Assembly (NCBI RefSeq): GCF_900155555.1
Contig: NZ_FUHN01000007.1
Coordinates: forward strand, 434,073 to 498,072
Direction of reading: 5' to 3'
Source of the DNA: Mobilibacterium timonense
Lineage (GTDB): Bacteria; Bacillota; Clostridia; Peptostreptococcales; Anaerovoracaceae
Length of the DNA stretch: 64,000 bases
Part shown: positions 43,429 through 51,768 of the stretch, one piece after another
Numbering within the stretch: position 1 is the first letter of the stretch
Layout of the letters: every line of letters starts with the position of its first letter
Notes under the pieces: generated by a model
What the model saw: only the letters and a program-made list of their open reading frames with translations
Told to the model about the DNA's origin: nothing
The model's database searches: none
Made by a program: the position numbers and the translations under genes

Positions 43429-43458
43429 GACCGCCCGGGCGAAGATGTCCGGACAGTC
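43429..43458 (-). terminator. Terminator of the aminotransferase-aldolase-kinase-tetR operon
   Basis: GACTGTCCGG pairs with CCGGGCGGTC (two G-T pairs) on the minus strand and is followed by TTTTTCTTTT. Confidence 0.82.
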
Positions 43459-43482
43459 CGTGATTCAGCGATATTTTTACTT

Positions 43483-44124
43483 TTATGTTCTGTCTGAGTG
43501 CGGAGAAAACGCCGCGTTCAGAAAGCTGAGCAGCTGGTCCCGCATGAGTTCATCGTCTTCCAGCGCCTCATCGCCGCAGAATATTCTGAGCCTCTCCCTG
43601 TAATATGGACAGGAATACGAAAACTGCAGCGTTGTCATCAGGTCATCGAAGAAAAAGGAAAGATACCTAATGTCCTCGTCGCTCCTTATCTCTCCCCTGT
43701 CAGCGGCATCCTGGATCGTCTTCCTGTACGTCTCGGAGCTCACAGACTCTATCCTGGCCGCAAGCCTTGCAGCCAGCCCGGGATCGGTGGAAGATGTGAT
43801 CTGGTTGTACAGCCTGTTCACCTCCGGGTGTTCCCTGGAATAGACCTGAAGAGATCTGATGATCTTGTCAGCCCTCTCCAGCAGTGGCACATCTCCCTCA
43901 GACGCCTCATGCAGGGCCGCCTCCAGGTCGTCAACGGCCGTCTCAAGGCATGCCACAAAGAAATCTTCCTTCGTCCCGAAATAGTTGTATAAGGTGCCAA
44001 CGCTGATCCCGGCCTTCCTGGCTATATCGTTGATGTTGGCATTTTCAAGGCCTTTCCGGGCGAATTCTTCGATACCGGTCTTCCTCAGCCTCTGAAGCTT
44101 TTCCTCTGAAACTCTCTTCTGCAT
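43483..44124 (-). CDS. TetR family transcriptional regulator
   Basis: 213 residues. N-terminal helix-turn-helix GIEEFARKGLENANINDIARKAGISVGTLYNYFGTKEDFF is standard TetR; the rest is a helical ligand-binding domain without recognisable specificity. It is the last gene of the catabolic operon, 15 bases after the kinase, so it probably senses the substrate or an intermediate and controls the operon. Its ribosome site is weak. Confidence 0.92.
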   Translation of the reverse strand: MQKRVSEEKLQRLRKTGIEEFARKGLENANINDIARKAGISVGTLYNYFGTKEDFFVACLETAVDDLEAALHEASEGDVPLLERADKIIRSLQVYSREHPEVNRLYNQITSSTDPGLAARLAARIESVSSETYRKTIQDAADRGEIRSDEDIRYLSFFFDDLMTTLQFSYSCPYYRERLRIFCGDEALEDDELMRDQLLSFLNAAFSPHSDRT

Positions 44125-44139
44125 CTATAAGGCCCCCGG

Positions 44140-45729
44140 TCAGCTGTTCATGGTCCTGAAGTTGTCCTTGTTCGACTCGTACAGCCTCTTGAAAACGCTG
44201 TAATTCCTGTCATATGCACCGGCCTTTTTCTCATCGGGATCAAAGGATGATCTTACTCTTATGAGGCCTTTTATCTGATCCAGATCATCGATGATCCCGA
44301 GGCCCACCGCAGCCACAGCCGCGGCCCCTATGGCTCCCACGTTCTGCGGATCCTCCACGATCTCGATCCTGCGCTTCGTGATGTCTGCCATCATCTGCCC
44401 CGTCACATCTGACAGGGCACCGCCTCCTACGAAGCGGACGATATCGCTGACCTTCACTTTCTTTTCCTGGCACTCCAGCATCCACCGCTGGTGGTAGCAT
44501 ATGCCCTCCACTACGGAGCGGATCAGCTCCGTCTTTCCGGTCTCCAGCCTTATGTTGAAAAACATCCCGGCCGCTCCCGGGTCTTCGAACGGGCACCTGT
44601 TGCCGTGTAGCCACGGCGTAAAGATTGTGCCCCCGGCCCCGGGCTCAGCCTTCTCGACCGTCTCCATGAGGTAGTCGTAGAGGCTGGAATACTTCTTCTC
44701 GAAGCCGCAGGTTATGTCCTTCTTCTCCAGGAAAATGCCGATCTCGTCCAGAGCCAGGTGATTTTTCACCCACTCCAGGCACTTACCGGCAGTCTCCATC
44801 TCGGCGAAGTAGTTGAACCTGCCCTGCTGCGCCCCGACTATGGAGGCGATCATGTGGGACACGTCCAGTATCTGGCTGTCCACCACCGTGGACACCCATC
44901 CCGAGGTTCCGATGTAGATGTGGGTCTCTCCCGGCCTGATGGCACCTGAGCCTATGGCGGTGAGAGGTGCATCCCCTCCTCCGCCGAAGACCTTCGTGCC
45001 GCAGGCAAGGCCCAGCTCTTCCGCCGGTCCTTCTCTGAGCGTGCCGGCTAGATCGCTCGACCCGATTATTTCAGGCAGGTGATCCATGTTGACCCCGTAC
45101 AGGTCGCAGAGTTCCCTGCTCCAGCCCTCTCGCCCCGGCCTCGTGTCGTAAAGCATCGTGGCGAAGGCCGAATCCCTGGTCATGATGAAGTTCCCCGTGC
45201 ACCTGGCGATGAGATATTCTTTCACGTCGAGCCACTTGTAAGCCCTGGTGAAATTATCCGGCTCGTTTCTCTCGATCCACTTGTACTTCCAAACCGGATC
45301 CTTCGCACTCAGAGAAGCCGCCTTGCAGATCCTCAGGCTCTTCAGGAGCTTGAAGACATTCGCTCCCTCTACCTTGATACCGCGGCCGAAGCAGGCCTTC
45401 AGTTCATCTTCTCCTCTCTGATCCATGTAGCTCATAGGCCTGTGTACGGGAACTCCATCCCTGTCAACCAGGACCAGACCCTGCATCTGAGAACAGAAGG
45501 AGATACCGCTGACCTCCGCAGGATCGGCACCGCTCTTTTCCATCACCTCTCTGGTGGCACTGCACATGGCGCTCCACCACTCTTCGGCGTCCTGCTCCAC
45601 TCCCCCGTTTTCAAGGGTGTACAGCCCGTACCCCCTGGTGGAGCTCGCCATGAGCCTTATCCCCTCTTCGACAGAGAACAGGCACGTCTTCACTCCCGTG
45701 GTCCCAACATCGTACGCCAGAATATACAT
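44140..45729 (-). CDS. FGGY family carbohydrate kinase
   Basis: 529 residues with the two actin-like domains of the FGGY family: phosphate loop AYDVGTTGVKTCLF at the start, the substrate-region MSYMDQRG, GGGGDAPLTAIGSGA and the C-terminal FVGGGALSDVTGQMMADI. It phosphorylates a sugar, probably a ketose or polyol; xylulokinase is the nearest name but the substrate is not fixed by sequence. Its product would feed the class II aldolase encoded just upstream. Confidence 0.88.
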   Translation of the reverse strand: MYILAYDVGTTGVKTCLFSVEEGIRLMASSTRGYGLYTLENGGVEQDAEEWWSAMCSATREVMEKSGADPAEVSGISFCSQMQGLVLVDRDGVPVHRPMSYMDQRGEDELKACFGRGIKVEGANVFKLLKSLRICKAASLSAKDPVWKYKWIERNEPDNFTRAYKWLDVKEYLIARCTGNFIMTRDSAFATMLYDTRPGREGWSRELCDLYGVNMDHLPEIIGSSDLAGTLREGPAEELGLACGTKVFGGGGDAPLTAIGSGAIRPGETHIYIGTSGWVSTVVDSQILDVSHMIASIVGAQQGRFNYFAEMETAGKCLEWVKNHLALDEIGIFLEKKDITCGFEKKYSSLYDYLMETVEKAEPGAGGTIFTPWLHGNRCPFEDPGAAGMFFNIRLETGKTELIRSVVEGICYHQRWMLECQEKKVKVSDIVRFVGGGALSDVTGQMMADITKRRIEIVEDPQNVGAIGAAAVAAVGLGIIDDLDQIKGLIRVRSSFDPDEKKAGAYDRNYSVFKRLYESNKDNFRTMNS

Positions 45730-45745
45730 TTCCCCTCAACGCCTT

Positions 45746-46870
45746 TCACTTCTTTCTGAGCTTTGAATACTTAGTCACGTAGACCGTCCTCTCGGCTAGC
45801 GCAGCCTGAGGCTTCACCGGTTTGACCCCGCCGAAACTCTCAGCCAGATGCGCGGCGGCACACCCCTTTTCCATTACGGTGGCAAGAGCCTCCGCCTCGT
45901 CCTGGTCGGCCCCGCGGCAAATGGCACCGCGACCCTTCACCAGGACCGCATCACGTCGCCTTATGGCATCCTTTAGCTCGGAAACCTTTCCTGTCGGGAG
46001 TACGCATTTGATGGAAGTTCCGCCGATCTGAGCCAGATCGTCGATATAGGATCCCATTTCCTTCCCCAGACGGCTCATCTTGACGGTGTAAGGCTTTCTG
46101 GAGACAACGACGCACTTCTTATCGTCGGTCATGATCCTCCTCGCCCATCTCGGTGTGGACGGATCTCCCAGGAAATACACCTTGTCGTCCTCCACCTGCT
46201 GAGCGGCCACGTCTCCCAGGCAGTACTGGGAATAGACCTCCTCCGAGACATCCTCCAGGAGCTTCGTGCACCTGAAGGCCGACTCCACGTCTTCTCCCAG
46301 GCATACCGCGCCGTGGTTCTTCATGAGGAGCGCCTTTGCATCGGGGTTCTGGGAAAAGGCGGCTCTCACCTTTTCCGCCAGCTTCTCTGTGGAGGACATG
46401 GCGTACTCCGCGCAGGGAACGGTGTCCCCCATGACCGCCGCTGCCTCCTGGCTGACATCGCCAGTGTTTTCCACGTCGAGGCCCAGCACGCTTACAGCAG
46501 AAGCGTAGAACTGGTGTGTGTGGACTATCACGTTCACCTCCGGACGGTCCAGATATATGTAGCTGTGAAGGAATTTCTCGCTGGACGGCTTGATGTCTCC
46601 GAACCACGTGCCGTCTGCGGCATTCACCACAACGATCTGGTCAGGAGTAAGCGTGCCGTAATCCCTGCCGCTCGGGGTGATGGCGAAGAGGTCGTCGGAT
46701 ATCCTGACGCTCACGTTCCCCCAGGTCCTGGCCACCAGGCCCTGGTCCACCAGCATCCTGCAGGCCTTCAGCACCTGTTCTCTGGCGTCGTCCACCCTGC
46801 TGGGTATGACGTCGTGATCGAGCAGCTCAATGCCGCCGTTAAAATCCAGTCTCGTAAAATCTGATCCCAT
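45746..46870 (-). CDS. Class II aldolase/adducin domain protein with extra C-terminal domain
   Basis: 374 residues, longer than FucA/AraD enzymes (210-230). Residues 25-225 are a complete class II aldolase domain: GNVSVR, TPSGRDYG, PSSE (Glu98), zinc histidines H117 and H119 in VHTHQ, and H186 in KNHG. Residues 250-370 look like a second, degenerate copy (VLVKGRGAICRGADQDEAEA in place of KNHGAVCLGEDVESAF) without the zinc histidines. It should cleave a phosphorylated ketose to DHAP and an aldehyde, or act as a related epimerase. Confidence 0.85.
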   Translation of the reverse strand: MGSDFTRLDFNGGIELLDHDVIPSRVDDAREQVLKACRMLVDQGLVARTWGNVSVRISDDLFAITPSGRDYGTLTPDQIVVVNAADGTWFGDIKPSSEKFLHSYIYLDRPEVNVIVHTHQFYASAVSVLGLDVENTGDVSQEAAAVMGDTVPCAEYAMSSTEKLAEKVRAAFSQNPDAKALLMKNHGAVCLGEDVESAFRCTKLLEDVSEEVYSQYCLGDVAAQQVEDDKVYFLGDPSTPRWARRIMTDDKKCVVVSRKPYTVKMSRLGKEMGSYIDDLAQIGGTSIKCVLPTGKVSELKDAIRRRDAVLVKGRGAICRGADQDEAEALATVMEKGCAAAHLAESFGGVKPVKPQAALAERTVYVTKYSKLRKK

Positions 46871-46885
46871 AATATCCGCCTCCGT

Positions 46886-48364
46886 CTACAGCTTTCCGCA
46901 TTTTGAAAGGACTCTGTCGAATCTGGCGATAACGTCGTCGATCATCTCTTCGTCGTACGCAGCGCTGGTGTACAGTCTCGTGCCTGCCAGCGTTATGATG
47001 CCCTCTGCCATGTAGGCCGCACCCATGTGCTCCATCTCCTTCTGGCGCGCGCCGGTCTCCTTGAGGACCTTAGGCAGCGTCCACGGCTTGCTCCAGTCGA
47101 TGAAGTAGTGCATGGTCCCGGCGTTGTCCAGGTGGCATACGGAACCCTGATTGAAGCAGACGAACGGCAGGTGATACTTTTCGATGGACTTATTTATCCC
47201 GGCTACCAGCCTGTCGGCCATCCTTCCTGCCTGCTCGATCGCGTGAGTCCTCTCTATCTCGCAGATCGTATAATATCCGGCCACGCAGGAGATAGGAGTC
47301 GCCGCCATGGTGCCTCCGCAGAGGGCCTTCTTGACCTTCTTTCCGGAGGAATCCAGCCCTGCTCCCATGTGGGCCATCACGTCTCTTCTTCCGCCTATGC
47401 CGCCGGCGCCCGGATAACCTCCTGCGATAACTTTTCCAAATACCGTGAGGTCAGGATTGATGCCGTAATATCCCTGCGCCCCGCTGAGGCCGATCCTGAA
47501 GCCGGAGACCACCTCGTCTGCGATGAGGAGCGCCCCGTACTTGTGGGCCAGGTACTCGCATCCCTTGACGAAGTCCTTGGTGACAGGCCTCGTTCCGCTC
47601 TCTGGCCCGATAGGCTCTATGTACACCGCGGCAGTGCCGCCATCCAGCTTGTTCTTCTTGAGCTTACGCTCCAGATCCTCAAGATCTCCCGGGAAGAACT
47701 CGTCCGTGTGCCTGAAGATGTAATTAGGGATGCCCCTCGACTGGAGTCCCTTTGTTCCTGGTATCCTGATCCCGTAGGCAAGCTGATCGGACCATCCGTG
47801 GTAGGCGCCTCCCATCTTGAGGATGTTCTTCTTACCAGTGTAGAGTCTCGCGATCCTGGCGGCCACCATGTCCGCCTCGGTACCGGACCCTAGCATCCTG
47901 AACATGTCCACCGACGGCACCAGGTCGCTGATCTTCTTCGCCAGCTTGTACTCGTACTCGTGGAAAAGTCCAGTGGAAGGTCCGCAGGTGTTCAGGAGCT
48001 CGATGACCTTCTCCCTGACCTCCACCGGGTTGCTTCCCAGCACTGTCGGTCCCCCCGCCTGCAGCAGGTCGTAGTACTCGTTTCCGTCGATGTCGTACAG
48101 CTTCGCTCCGGAAGCCTTCGTGATCACTATCGGGAAAGGATAGTTGAACGCCAGGTTGTGCTGAACGCCTCCCGGGATGATGGTCTTCGCCTCGTCGATC
48201 ATCTCCTTCGACTTAAGACACTTCTTGTTGAAATACTCTTCTTCGTACTCTGCCAGGTATTCCGGCCTTATGGAGTAGATGGGGCCGTCCCTCAGGGCGT
48301 CCAGCTTGCTGATGACCTCTTCCACATCCAGATATTCATCGATCGCAAAACCGTTATAGGCCAT
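46886..48364 (-). CDS. Class III aminotransferase (glutamate-1-semialdehyde mutase-like)
   Basis: 492 residues, PLP-dependent, fold type I class III. Visible are the dimer motif YDIDGNEYYDLLQAGGP, GSGTEADMVAARIAR, the aspartate of LLIADEVVSGFR and the PLP lysine in VFGKVIAGGYPGAG. It resembles HemL but lies in a sugar-catabolic operon, not with haem genes, and has about 60 extra N-terminal residues. The ATG at 48364 is six bases after AAGGAGG. First gene of the operon. Confidence 0.88.
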   Translation of the reverse strand: MAYNGFAIDEYLDVEEVISKLDALRDGPIYSIRPEYLAEYEEEYFNKKCLKSKEMIDEAKTIIPGGVQHNLAFNYPFPIVITKASGAKLYDIDGNEYYDLLQAGGPTVLGSNPVEVREKVIELLNTCGPSTGLFHEYEYKLAKKISDLVPSVDMFRMLGSGTEADMVAARIARLYTGKKNILKMGGAYHGWSDQLAYGIRIPGTKGLQSRGIPNYIFRHTDEFFPGDLEDLERKLKKNKLDGGTAAVYIEPIGPESGTRPVTKDFVKGCEYLAHKYGALLIADEVVSGFRIGLSGAQGYYGINPDLTVFGKVIAGGYPGAGGIGGRRDVMAHMGAGLDSSGKKVKKALCGGTMAATPISCVAGYYTICEIERTHAIEQAGRMADRLVAGINKSIEKYHLPFVCFNQGSVCHLDNAGTMHYFIDWSKPWTLPKVLKETGARQKEMEHMGAAYMAEGIITLAGTRLYTSAAYDEEMIDDVIARFDRVLSKCGKL

Positions 48365-48434
48365 GTCATTCCTCCTTAAATATTCTATTTCAGATTCGGA
48401 TGAGCCAAAATGAGCAGTCACTCAATTTAAATCA

Positions 48435-48463
48435 ATACTATTCGCCCGGTGGTGTAAAGTCAA
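48435..48463 (-). promoter_or_regulatory. Promoter of the aminotransferase operon
   Basis: TTGACT (48463-48458), 17 bases, TAGTAT (48440-48435) on the minus strand. TGAGCAGTCACTCA at 48411-48424, just after the start point, has four-base inverted ends and is a weak candidate for the TetR operator. The 309-base gap 48365-48673 holds this promoter and the divergent one at 48544, and nothing else that I can support. Confidence 0.65.
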
Positions 48464-48543
48464 TGAGTTAAACGCTATAAACCTTATGAATACAAAGTTT
48501 CACGGAATTTCGATCTTTCTGTAACGGATCTGTTCCGCCGGTG

Positions 48544-48571
48544 TTGACTGTTGCGCATATTGATATATAAT
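48544..48571 (+). promoter_or_regulatory. Promoter of the Xaa-Pro peptidase gene
   Basis: TTGACT (48544-48549), 16 bases, TATAAT (48566-48571). Confidence 0.75.
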
Positions 48572-48576
48572 TGTCA

Positions 48577-48590
48577 TAGACCGCGGTCTA
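48577..48590. promoter_or_regulatory. Perfect 14-base palindrome at the peptidase start point
   Basis: TAGACCGCGGTCTA begins six bases after the -10 box, so it covers the transcription start. A half copy (GGTCTG) follows at 48598. A good candidate operator; regulator unknown. Confidence 0.5.
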
Positions 48591-48673
48591 AAAGATGGTC
48601 TGTATTTTCTTTGACCTGCCACCGTAATAACTGGAACAGGGATTGGTTTGTTGTTTGCAAAGGAGGAATTGCA

Positions 48674-49762
48674 ATGGCTATTAAACCGAATGAAGAGAAA
48701 GTGCTGAAGTACATGGAGCAGCAGGGCTACGATGCTTTTCTGATCTCCAACCCTACGAACGTCCGCTACGTCACGAACTTCACCGCCAGCGACGGGGCAC
48801 AGCACCTGCTTTTCACAAAAGAGGGGAAGATATACTTTATCACCGACCTCAGATACTCAGAGGATGCGGCGATCGAGTGTCCTGAGTGCGAAGTATTCAT
48901 CTGGAGGCTCCCCGGCAAGACAGTCAGCGATGCAGTTCAGCACCTGCTCTCTGAAAACGGATGCAAGAACGTTGCCTTCGAAGCTGACGCCTTCACTTAT
49001 GACTCATACATGGTCATGGACAGCACGGTCAAGGTGGAAAAGATCCCTACTCAGGGCGTCATTGCAGACATGAGAATGATAAAGACTCCGCAGGAGATCG
49101 CATACCAGAGAGCCGCATGCCAGATCAGCTGCAGAGCACTGGAGAGGCTTCTCGAGGACATCCGCGTCGGCATTACCGAAAAGGAGCTGGCTGCCATGCT
49201 GTCCCTTTACATGGTACAGGAAGGCGCCGACACCATGCCTTACGGAAACATCCTCATCTCCGGAGCCAGAACGTCCCTGCTCCACGGAGTTCCGAGCGAA
49301 AAGGCAGTCCAGTACGGCGATTTCGTCCTCATGGACTTCGGATGCCAGGTCAACGGCTACATGTCAGACATGACCCGTACTGTAGTTGTAGGTCAGGCCA
49401 CCGAGGAGCAGCGGACGGTATACGGGCTCGTGCAGCAGATGTTTGACGCCTGCAACAAGATCACAAAGGCCGGAACGCTGGGCAAGGACATCTATCTCGA
49501 GTCCCTGAAGCCTCTGGAAGGCACTCCTTACAAGGGATATGAGTACAACAACATCGGTCACGGCATCGGCCTCTTCGTACACGAGGGACCTTTCGACAGC
49601 ATCACCGACGAGACACCTTTCCCTGTGAACAACGTCCGCACCATAGAGCCTGGTCTTTACATCCCTGGCTGGGGCGGTGTGAGGATCGAGGATCAGATCC
49701 TGATCACCGAGGACGGCTTCGAGAACATGACAGACTTCACTCACGACCTGATCGAGCTGTAG
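48674..49762 (+). CDS. Xaa-Pro aminopeptidase (M24B)
   Basis: 362 residues. Creatinase-like N-terminal domain (AFLISNPTNVRYVTNF) and pita-bread catalytic domain with metal ligands in MDFGCQVNGYMSDMTR (two Asp), GHGIGLFVHEGP (His), TIEPGLYIP and VRIEDQILIT (two Glu). It removes N-terminal residues before proline in the cytosol. The frame is open to 48551, but the ATG at 48674 is seven bases after AGGAGG. Confidence 0.95.
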   Translation: MAIKPNEEKVLKYMEQQGYDAFLISNPTNVRYVTNFTASDGAQHLLFTKEGKIYFITDLRYSEDAAIECPECEVFIWRLPGKTVSDAVQHLLSENGCKNVAFEADAFTYDSYMVMDSTVKVEKIPTQGVIADMRMIKTPQEIAYQRAACQISCRALERLLEDIRVGITEKELAAMLSLYMVQEGADTMPYGNILISGARTSLLHGVPSEKAVQYGDFVLMDFGCQVNGYMSDMTRTVVVGQATEEQRTVYGLVQQMFDACNKITKAGTLGKDIYLESLKPLEGTPYKGYEYNNIGHGIGLFVHEGPFDSITDETPFPVNNVRTIEPGLYIPGWGGVRIEDQILITEDGFENMTDFTHDLIEL

Positions 49763-49819
49763 GTTTTTCCGGAAAAAAGAGAACGCCGGCTGAGCCGCGG
49801 CTGGCGGGGCAATAAAAAC

Positions 49820-49858
49820 GAGCAGCAGTTCTCCACCAGATGGAGATGACTGCTGCTC
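49820..49858. terminator. Bidirectional terminator between peptidase gene and cysE
   Basis: GAGCAGCAGT pairs with ACTGCTGCTC, with inner CTCCA/TGGAG. TCTTTTATT follows on the plus strand and GTTTTTATT on the minus strand, so it can serve both convergent genes. Confidence 0.88.
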
Positions 49859-49956
49859 TCTTTTATTGCATCGTTATTATATGTCCTTTGCGCGCTTTTC
49901 CACCCGCAAGGCTATAGTGATACCGCACCACCGCCATGCCCCGTTGAAAAAACTTC

Positions 49957-50721
49957 CTACTCGGCCTTCCGGTCCGTGAGCCACGCAGGCTTTCCCTTTT
50001 CCTCTTCTTCGGGCTTGTTCACCAGGCAGTTGCTGCACTCCTCGTGGAGCTTCTGGCCTTTGAGGGGACATTCTCCTCCGTTCCTGTCCTTCTTCTCCAC
50101 GATCTTGTTGGTCACGGCACACCTCTCATAGGTGCGGTTCCCTGCGTGCTCCTGTATCTTCTTGATGTTCCCGTGTTCGTCGTAGGATATTATGCTGTCC
50201 CCTGTGCGCCTCTTCACTATCCGTGCAGGAGCTCCGACAACGGTGGTATCCGCAGGTACATCCTTGAGAACAAAGCTCTCGGCTCCCACGACCGCGTTAT
50301 CGCCTATGGTGATCGGACCGAGGACCGTCGCCCCGGCGCAGATCGTCACGTTGTTTCCCACTGTAGGGTGCCTCTTGCCGCTCTCCTTGCCAGTGCCGCC
50401 AAGAGTAACTCCGTGATACATGCTCACGTTGTCTCCGATCTCCGCAGTTTCTCCGATCACGACCCCGTGACCATGATCGATGAAAAATCCTTTTCCAATG
50501 GTGGCACCAGGATGGATCTCGATCCCAGTCTTCCTTGCAGCCCTCTGGGAGATGAACCTGGCCCAGAAGAAATGCCCCTTCAGATAGAGCTTATGAGCCC
50601 TCCTGTAGGATCTGAGGGCCTGAAAATAAGGATACAAAAGGACCTCGGCCTTTGAATGGATGGCCGGATCACGCTCCTTGATGACCTCGTAGTTCTCGTT
50701 CAAGTCTTTAAAAAATCCCAT
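49957..50721 (-). CDS. cysE: Serine O-acetyltransferase with cysteine-rich tail
   Basis: 254 residues. N-terminal helices ([22 protein letters not shown]) then a left-handed hexapeptide beta-helix with the catalytic [17 protein letters not shown] and [18 protein letters not shown]. It makes O-acetylserine for cysteine synthesis. After PARIVKRR comes an unusual 70-residue tail with four cysteines (RCAV, GECP, EECSNC). The ATG at 50721 has the best distance to AAAGAG. The promoter and Rrf2-type operator lie directly upstream. Confidence 0.93.
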   Translation of the reverse strand: MGFFKDLNENYEVIKERDPAIHSKAEVLLYPYFQALRSYRRAHKLYLKGHFFWARFISQRAARKTGIEIHPGATIGKGFFIDHGHGVVIGETAEIGDNVSMYHGVTLGGTGKESGKRHPTVGNNVTICAGATVLGPITIGDNAVVGAESFVLKDVPADTTVVGAPARIVKRRTGDSIISYDEHGNIKKIQEHAGNRTYERCAVTNKIVEKKDRNGGECPLKGQKLHEECSNCLVNKPEEEEKGKPAWLTDRKAE

Positions 50722-50778
50722 ATACATCACTCTTTTTCTTATTGCTTCAATGGTCGCGCGCCCCGCCCCGGGCGTCCT

Positions 50779-50803
50779 AATTCCCTTAAATCCCCTAGGA
50801 ATT
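50779..50803. promoter_or_regulatory. Putative Rrf2 operator at cysE
   Basis: AATTCC-N13-GGAATT, identical in frame to the nifS site, placed at the cysE transcription start seven bases after the -10 box. Binding would block initiation. Confidence 0.7.
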
Positions 50804-50809
50804 AAGATG

Positions 50810-50839
50810 ATTATATTCTCTGATTTCTCGTTTTGTCAA
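50810..50839 (-). promoter_or_regulatory. Promoter of cysE
   Basis: TTGACA (50839-50834), 18 bases, TATAAT (50815-50810) on the minus strand; both boxes perfect. Confidence 0.85.
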
Positions 50840-50848
50840 TGGGATAGA

Positions 50849-51766
50849 CTAAAGCCATTTTTTCTTTATAAAATACCTGATCTCCAGGATGAGAAGCACC
50901 GCGCTTGCGCAGATCATCACCGGATAGGAATATCTGAATCCCAGCTCCGGCATGTACTTGAAGTTCATGCCGTACCAGCTGGTGATGAGAGAAAGCGGCA
51001 TGAAGAGCGTGGTGACGACCGTGAGTATGGTCATGATCCTGTTCTCCCTGATTTCCAGGTGGGTCACATAAAGCTCTTTGATGTTGACCGTGTAGTCTCT
51101 GAGGGAAACCGACATGTCCTTGAGCTTTTGGATCCTGTCGGTGAAGAGCTTGAAGTAGCGGATGTTGTCGCTCTTGAAGAAATGGTTTTCGTTCTCCTGG
51201 AAAAACTCTCCCAGGTCGATGAGCTGCTCGTAGTGTATGCGCAGGTCCCGGAGGTCGCTCCGTATCTTGCTGAGCCGCTTCTCGTCAGCCACCATGTCAT
51301 CGTTCAGGATCTTTCTCTCCATCTCGTCCAGCTCGTCCTCGTAGGTCTCCATTATCAGGGCATCGTTGTGGATGAAGTGATCCAGCAGGTCGTATATGAA
51401 CCTCTCCAGGCTCGGGAACCGCCAGCGCTTCACCAGCCTCATGGACTCGATGATCCTGTTCACCTGATGGCTGTCGTCTATCAGAACGATCCCCTTTTCG
51501 TCTAGTGCAAAGGTGAACCTGAGATCCTCGTTGTCCAGGTTGGTCCTGTCCGGGATGCTGAAAGCACCGGTTATGGAATCGTAGTTTTCCTTCGCCTCTG
51601 TGATGTACGGGGATACGGCGGTCGGATCGAAATCGATCCCCAGATCGAACTCATCCTTCATCTCGTTCCACTGGCCCGTGGTGAGCACAGCCACAAACTG
51701 CTCGTCCGTGGCGAAAAGCTGATCAAAGGATACTTTTTCCAGTTTTTCTCTTATCAGGTAAAACAT
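50849..51766 (-). CDS. corA: CorA family magnesium/divalent cation transporter
   Basis: 305 residues. A long soluble N-terminal domain with helical coiled region (YEDELDEMERKIL) and two C-terminal helices, the first ending in the pore signature YGMNF. CorA forms a pentameric Mg2+/Co2+ channel. The frame is open far upstream inside the ClC gene, but the ATG at 51766 follows AAGGA and lies three bases after the ClC stop. Confidence 0.94.
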   Translation of the reverse strand: MFYLIREKLEKVSFDQLFATDEQFVAVLTTGQWNEMKDEFDLGIDFDPTAVSPYITEAKENYDSITGAFSIPDRTNLDNEDLRFTFALDEKGIVLIDDSHQVNRIIESMRLVKRWRFPSLERFIYDLLDHFIHNDALIMETYEDELDEMERKILNDDMVADEKRLSKIRSDLRDLRIHYEQLIDLGEFFQENENHFFKSDNIRYFKLFTDRIQKLKDMSVSLRDYTVNIKELYVTHLEIRENRIMTILTVVTTLFMPLSLITSWYGMNFKYMPELGFRYSYPVMICASAVLLILEIRYFIKKKWL

Positions 51767-51768
51767 GT

